Under the pieces are notes generated by a model that was not told the origin of the DNA, made no database searches, and saw nothing but the letters and a program-made list of their open reading frames with translations. A DNA stretch of 64,000 bases from Paramarasmius palmivorus (Eukaryota > Basidiomycota > Agaricomycetes > Agaricales > Marasmiaceae). The position numbers were made by a program, and so were the translations under genes. Each line of letters starts with the position of its first letter. The stretch's first letter is position 1. This document shows positions 58,351 through 64,000 of this stretch, piece after piece. The stretch covers positions 62,001-126,000 of the forward strand of contig JAYKXP010000066.1 of the NCBI GenBank assembly GCA_037176845.1, written 5' to 3'.

Positions 58351-59931
58351 ATGCCCACGGCGACAATGACAGAGAACTTACCGCCAGCTAGTCTCAAGCA
58401 GACGTCAACGGCCACGGATACCAAGACTCTGCGGACGTTGTACAACCGGGCAGCCAAGGCGTTTCTTAAACGAAACATAACTCTCACTCATTCTCTTCTA
58501 CAAACGGCTTTCTCTACCATTTCGTCAGATTCAGATTCTGACTTGCAGAGGAAATGGGATATCCTACGAATTACATTCGAAACGACAGTATATACCTCTG
58601 GTATAGCAGCCACAGAGTTTCCGGATCAGCTGAAGGAGATTACTGTCAAGTCACCGCAAAATCTCGTCACGGAGACGTACAGTCGATCTCTGGCCTTCTT
58701 CTCGTCAAAAAGGGTACCAGAGTCATCAGTGGTGCTGCCAGTACAGGTCCTCAGCACTCTGGTCTATTCTAGCCTGAAATTAGATGCGGCTCAGGTCGGT
58801 AGAGAGATGATCGAGGATTGGTTGGGTAGACGAGGCAATTCATACTATTCTGCCTCTTCGCACGCTCGAGGGGATGGTTACGACAAAGTGCTGGAGTTGT
58901 ATGTGTTGCAAGTTCTTCCGAAGCTTGAGGAGTGGGAATACGCGACGGAGTTTATGGAGTATGAGAGCCAGCTGGATCCGGATACTCGCCAGGTTAGCCT
59001 CCGTTACACTCAGCCCTTTGTTTAAACGTTAATTCCTCTGTAGAATATCCAATTGGCACTCCGAACCCAACATGCACAGGTTCTGTCAGCTCGCTATCCA
59101 CCTCAGAGTCAACAGTCATCATCATCACCTTCCCCTCTAACATCTCGGCCCCAATCACCGACACCTTCCTCATCATCCTCATCTTCTTCACTTTCAACAA
59201 CATCAACACATACGGCGGTTCCTGCAACGCCACGTCAACATGCACCATTCCAACACTCCCTCTCCTCTCTTTCCTCACTCGATTCTTCTATAACCTCTTC
59301 ATCTTCGCGAGCCTCTTCCGATGGAACGGTCACTCCCAATAGACAAAGTACTAAAGGGAAGGGAAAGGCGAGCGCTTATCCAGAAGGAAACGGGAACGCT
59401 CTTTCCGACCCATCGTCGTTGAATGATGCTACTCGCCCCAAATCCCGTTCACCAGCACGCTCTCGCGGATCAGGGTCTTCCAATCACTCTCCACGGGTAC
59501 CACCGTCTCAAATTCAACATACCCATCCTCTCAATCCCAACTCGCCCAACCCCCTTTCACTCCCTCGTTCTCACCTCACTGCAGCACAGTCCAATCGAGG
59601 GAGAAATCTAAGCACCTACGCATTGATCAAAGCATCGTTACAACCCTACTTCACGCGTTTAAGTGGAAGTAGAGGTGGCGCCATCCTAACTGGAACGTTT
59701 TTGTTCTTTGTTTTACCGGCCATTTCAGTACTGCTACGATTGCGTAGCCGGCGGCGAATCGGCGGTGTTACCAGTGGAGGGACTGGCACTGCGGATATTG
59801 TACGAAGACGGTTGAGAGGCGTGAATGGAAGTGATAGTACTGGGCTTGGGATGGTACTGGCTCGAACGTGGTGGGCAATTGTCAGGGTTGTGTTTGATAC
59901 GGTGCGTATGGGTGTGAGTGGACTTGTGTAG
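58351..59931 (+). CDS. Tail-anchored protein with N-terminal helical domain, possibly peroxin-26-like
   Basis: There are two exons: 58351-58992 and 59044-59931, with agreeing phases, giving 509 aa. Residues 20-215 are alpha-helical, TPR-like sequence (TKTLRTLYNRAAKAFLKRNI, then LELYVLQVLPKLEEWEYATE). A long Ser/Pro-rich disordered linker follows (about 220-400). A single hydrophobic segment (GAILTGTFLFFVLPAISVLL) lies near residue 435 with basic residues after it. The arrangement resembles Pex26/Pex15-type receptors for the peroxisomal AAA ATPase, but I cannot confirm it. An ER or mitochondrial tail anchor is also possible. It shares a short divergent promoter with POP3. Confidence 0.6.
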
Positions 59932-60115
59932 AGTGACTCATCTGGTATCTATGCTGTATTTTTGTTTACACGGAAGTTATTATCAGCGCCTTATATGTTC
60001 TTAGTACCTGGAAGGTAATCAAACACTTTGGATTCATACATTTACGGTTAAAGACAAATCATACAGAGAAGAAAAGAAGGTTAGCTATTTCAAATGATTA
60101 GACACGAACAGCATC

Positions 60116-61177
60116 CTAAAGACGCTCGACGATTGTGTCGGTTTCGCCGAGCTCGCTGGAGTCCAACAAGCTGGCAGCCTCGATTTGAGCCCTGCTACCG
60201 GTACAGCCGTCGTCGTCGTCCTGTCTGCGCATGAGCATGCGCTTAACCTTTGAATTGTTCTGCCAGTTCGGGTTCGGAACAAAAATTTCAGTTCCAATCT
60301 CGACTTCTCCCTTAAGCGAGCGAACAGTTCGGCCAGCCGCGGTCTTGTACTCGTACATAGTGACGTTTTCAGCGCGTTTGTAGGGTGGCTCTACACCGGT
60401 ACCGAATCCATCTACGACAGAGTCGCGACGATTGGGCGGGGCCCCGCCAGTTGCGAACTGACCATCTGATGCCATGCCGCCGTTGTTACAGAACGGCGCG
60501 ACGGTATTAGAGTAGCCTGTCACAATGACATCTACTGGAGTTTGATCGACGCGGTTGAAGGACTGGTAGAAAGCACTCAGGGTGCCGCCTTGGCCTAAGC
60601 AAAAAAGTCGATTTAGCGATTTTATTCACATACAGGCTACCATCCTTACTGTTACACTCATTCCTGCTGACGCAGCGAGTGGTAGCCCCAGTGCCAGAGT
60701 ACCATCCTCCGTTGCCGGTTCCATGGGTGCTAGCGAATGGATATTCGTCGCACCTGTATGAATAAGATGTGAGCAACATTACACCGACCAGAGAAGGCAA
60801 AATTCACTTTACGTGATACGATCCGGGGCGGGAGGGTTGTTCTGGCACCTGTTGGGGTTTGGGAGGCAGCCTGCGGCTTGCCTACGACCCGCGCGGTTGT
60901 TGGTGTTGGGGTCAAAGTGCATCTGGAAGTAGACGCCACGATTGGCTGCAAAGCACTTTGATACATACAGTGAGAAACCGTTCCTCATTACGAAGATGTG
61001 TCAACTATACCATGTTGTTACATGTCTCTGCACAGGTCTGTTCAGCCTCAAAGCATGTAGAAGAAGTCGGACATACTCACCAGGTATGTTGTTACAGTCG
61101 AAAGTAACCTGGGCACCGGAGACAGCCACGATGAGGTAGGCCACACCAGCGAGGATTTGAAGACGGTTTGCGATCAT
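60116..61177 (-). CDS. Secreted NucA/NucB-type deoxyribonuclease, copy 1
   Basis: There are five exons: 61081-61177, 61011-61027 (17 nt), 60813-60955, 60650-60753 and 60116-60594. All phases agree and they encode 279 aa. The signal peptide is in RLQILAGVAYLIVAVSGAQV. The small exon encodes the Cys motif TCNNM. The core is CDEYPFASTHGTGNGGWYSG, the NucA/NucB signature with the likely active-site Glu, then TTRCVSRNECNSQGGTLSAF. The C-terminal third is conserved with copy 2 (YEYKTAAGRTVRSL, FVPNPNW) but not in bacterial NucA, where the family is best known as extracellular DNases. It is likely secreted and may degrade external DNA. Confidence 0.82.
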
Positions 61178-62866
61178 GGTGAAAGTAGTAGCTGTGCTTG
61201 GGGAGTAGGGCAGCAGAGTGCTGATGTTTTGAGCCGAAGAAAGCCAGCTTTTAAGCTCTGGAGGTGAACCCACAAGCGCTCACCGGATTGAGGTGTCCTG
61301 CAAGGAGATACCACCGTGGTCACACAGGATAAGGTAGTACTGCTTCAGGACTTATTGGACGACCGCCATTTGGTTTAGAGGATCGATACCAGGTGGATGA
61401 GGTTTTGCCTCTGTTCATCAGCGGCACTGACTGAATGCTCTGGGAACCGAAAACACCGATTTTGAATAAGTTATGAATTCCATTCTCGCTAGGAGTGACT
61501 ATGAGTGCGAGCGGCCATAGAGTACCCCATTTTACATATTTCTGGCCCATTGAGGATGAAAGCCTTCTCTGCCACCGAGACCTTTCGAAATAGAAAGAAA
61601 TTAGTACAGCTAACACCAATGTTTGCTTGGCACACTTACCGACTGACTTCATTACCACTTTCAGTGGACAATGTTGTCTGCGCACTCGCAACTCTGACGC
61701 GCTACATTGTCTTGCGCTCATGGTGTTTTTGAATTATATTTTGTTTGTGGTACGGCCCATACTACAGCCATCTGGTTCGGCAAGGGTGGCAGTACATTGT
61801 ATACCTCACTGTGACTTCATCCGCCTGTCCTGAAGAAAGATTATGCCGGTACTTTCAGTATAGGGCAAAATGAGTCGTACATCAGTGGCGATAGACCCGG
61901 ATCTTAAACTAGTTGGAGTTAGTCTCCCTGATCATTGTTAGATGTTCAGAGACCTCGGGGAACGAGCCAATACAAACTCTAATTTGCAAGGAACGAAGAA
62001 CAAAAGGAACATGTGGATGTGGAGCAAGTGTTTGTGGAATGCCGTGTAGCAAACGTTTCATGAACAGGTTAATCAGCTCTAGACTTGAGTGAAGTATGTA
62101 AGAGTTGGGTCACATTGCAGGTGGGATAACATGACGCACCTGAGAGAAAGATGTCCACAACTAGAACGACTTGCACCAAGTATCTCTCTAACTGAGCGCA
62201 AACAACTATGATCCCTCGTCGAACTTGATAGGTTGCCCGGCCGTTGTCGCTCACCACAGGACGAGTGAACACATCATTTGACGGCCTTGTCGAGACGTAT
62301 CGTATTTGGCTCCCAAAGAGTGGCTTGAGGGAAAGCTCCGACTGATTCGTAGTCGATTGTATGACGCAGATAGTATTTTGAGACGTTCGCGACCTGCGCG
62401 AGGACGAGCGCGAATTGCTCAGTGCGAAGCCCAGACCATTAGCAGCGTCCAATTCACATAGGTGTATTCTTCCTGAACTACCGAATTCCGAGCAGTACTC
62501 GATGGTGGTGATTTCGGCGAAACGATATCGAATTTTACGATGAGTGTCAAATTCTCTCTGAAAGGGAGACAAGATTGGAGAATGGGGAGGAGACTAGTCT
62601 TGATGCAAGACTTCATTATTATCGGACGCTTTGCGGACGCTGCAGGTATTCGCTGATAATGGGAGACGTGACCGGGACGTGACGCGTGACGGTTCGTCCA
62701 GCCCTGCACCGGCCTTGCACCGGCCCGACCGCATGAGTACTACTTCAGGGTACAAGAAGTTGAAGAATTGTAAAATACTAGTAGATATATACAATGAGAT
62801 ATAGGTATTCTCTTCGACGTAAGGTACACGATAAATCAAGGGAAGAAACGATGAATAACACCTTCC
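61178..62866. other. 1.7-kb intergenic region between the two nuclease genes
   Basis: The frames at 61320-61721 and 62069-62572 (minus) are long but show no recognisable motif, no signal and no intron pattern that improves them. I cannot support a gene here. The left end holds the copy-1 promoter. Confidence 0.35.
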
Positions 62867-63887
62867 CTAGATTCGTTCGACAATCCAATCAAATTCGCCC
62901 AGTTCACCTACTTCCAACTTGGCAGCTGCCTCCTGAAGAATAGCACTACCACTACAGTCATCGTCGTCCTGCAAGCCCGTCAGCATGGCATTGACTTTTG
63001 GATTGTCCTGCCAGTCTGGTCTTGGCACAAAGACCTCAGACCCAATCTTGGCGGCGCCCGACAGTGAAAGAATGGTTCGGTTGGCTGCTGTCCTGTATTC
63101 GTATAGTGTGATATCCTTGTTGAGTGGTTCTGGACCGCTGCCGTCTTGTACAGTAAACTGGAAAGTAGGAGGGCGATTACCCGTCCTGAAGTCTGCATCG
63201 GGAGCCAGGCCTGGGTTGTTGCACCATGGAGAGGCACCATAGTTTTGGACGAAGACATCCACTTGGGTGTTGTCTACATTTCCGAAAGACCGATAGAAGG
63301 AGGATAACGTTCCGCCTTGTCCTATGAGCAGAAATCAATCAGATGAAGAATGGCTTCATGATTACAATAACTGACTGTTGCACTCATTCACACTGACACA
63401 ACGTGTCGTCGCACCTGTTCCAGCGTACCATCCAGTAGCACCTTGCCCATAAGTACTAGCGAATGGATATTCATCGCACCTGTTTAATGAAGCGTGAGCG
63501 ACGTTGATCATCGAAGACAAGAAGAATGTTACGTCGTGCGACCGGGACCTGGTGGAGGTGTGCACCTCCCGGCAACGCATCCTGCAGCACGTCTTCGACC
63601 AGCCTTGTTCGCCACTACATTGTTGTAGTGCATGATCTGGTAGACGCCGCGATTGGAGGCATAGCACTAGGACAATGAACATCTCACGCAGGGAAAGAAA
63701 TGCCACTGTACTATACCATATTGTTACATGTTTCTGTATGTTTATCGTGATGAGTGGTCGAGCTTACATGTAGAGATGCGTACTCACGAACTAGGTTTGT
63801 GCAATCGAAGGTGACTTGCGCGCCAGAAACAGCGGTGATGAGATAAGTCGCGCCAAAAAAGAGTTGGAGAAGCGTTGTCTTCATCAT
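62867..63887 (-). CDS. Secreted NucA/NucB-type deoxyribonuclease, copy 2
   Basis: There are five exons: 63788-63887, 63717-63733 (17 nt), 63533-63666, 63376-63479 and 62867-63321. Phases agree and they encode 269 aa. Exon order and the sizes 17 and 104 nt are as in copy 1. The signal peptide is MMKTTLLQLFFGATYLITAV. The micro-exon again encodes TCNNM. The core is CDEYPFASTYGQGATGWYAG, then QGGTLSSFYRSFGNVDNTQV and YEYRTAANRTILSL. A TATA-like element (GCTATAAAAC on the minus strand, 63937-63946) lies about 50 bp upstream. It is a tandem duplicate of copy 1 in the same orientation. Confidence 0.82.
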
Positions 63888-64000
63888 GGGGTGGAACAAG
63901 CTTTGAAGGTCTGAGGCTGGTAAGACTATGAGATCTGTTTTATAGCCTCAATGTCAAGCTTGTGAATAACATAGTGAATAGAAAAGTCTTCAACGCGGAC

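Noticed and set aside
61320..62572. Minus-strand genes between the two nucleases
   Set aside because: The frames are long but show no motif, no family resemblance and no supporting intron structure.

Overview
The window reads as genomic DNA of a mushroom-forming basidiomycete (Agaricomycetes, probably Agaricales). Almost every gene is broken by many 45-65 nt GT-AG introns. The families present fit that group: expanded F-box/leucine-rich proteins, a hydrophobin-like secreted protein, AA3-type GMC oxidoreductases, a Crinkler-type kinase, an ankyrin/MYND protein, fungal NucA/NucB nucleases, and one fused fatty-acid synthase chain. Exon coordinates were worked out by hand from splice consensus and reading frame.

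Layout. 1-19.6 kb is an accessory zone. It holds five related F-box/LRR-like genes or relics (1-1287, 1834-3525, 5570-6850, 13215-14991, 18160-19570), duplicated flanking blocks, a hydrophobin-like gene (7896-8700) with an orphan exon copy at 15136-15179, an agaric kinase-like lineage-specific gene (10092-12195), and an ankyrin/SEC-C/MYND gene (15552-17295, minus). 19.6-21.8 kb has no gene I can support. 21.8-28.5 kb holds a secreted TAP-type serine peptidase, a Crinkler-kinase gene with two frameshifts, a small two-TM protein and the mRNA-export helicase DBP5.

28.8-41.7 kb is one gene of 22 inferred exons, encoding a single-chain type I fatty-acid synthase of about 3,940 residues (AT-ER-DH-MPT-ACP-KR-KS-PPT), transcribed leftward. 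42.7-51.6 kb holds two paralogous GMC oxidoreductases that share intron positions, including a 4-nt micro-exon. Between them lie a small membrane protein and a formin-type GBD/FH3 protein. 52.3-57.2 kb has a RhoGAP gene, a 273-bp MITE with perfect terminal inverted repeats, a membrane-anchored GH17 glucanase and an intron-containing tRNA-Gly(CCC). 57.2-63.9 kb has RNase P subunit POP3, a tail-anchored protein in head-to-head arrangement with it, and two tandem secreted NucA/NucB-type DNases.

How the genes relate. Most are independent housekeeping or accessory loci. The GH17 enzyme, the RhoGAP and the GBD/FH3 protein all bear on cell wall or polarity. FAS next to two oxidoreductases could be a lipid-derived pathway, but that is inference only.

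A caution applies throughout. Conserved genes (DBP5, FAS, GMC2, GBD/FH3, GH17) carry isolated one-base frameshifts that disagree with the family reading frame, several of them in short homopolymers. I read these as residual assembly errors rather than true mutations, so pseudogene calls in the F-box zone are provisional.
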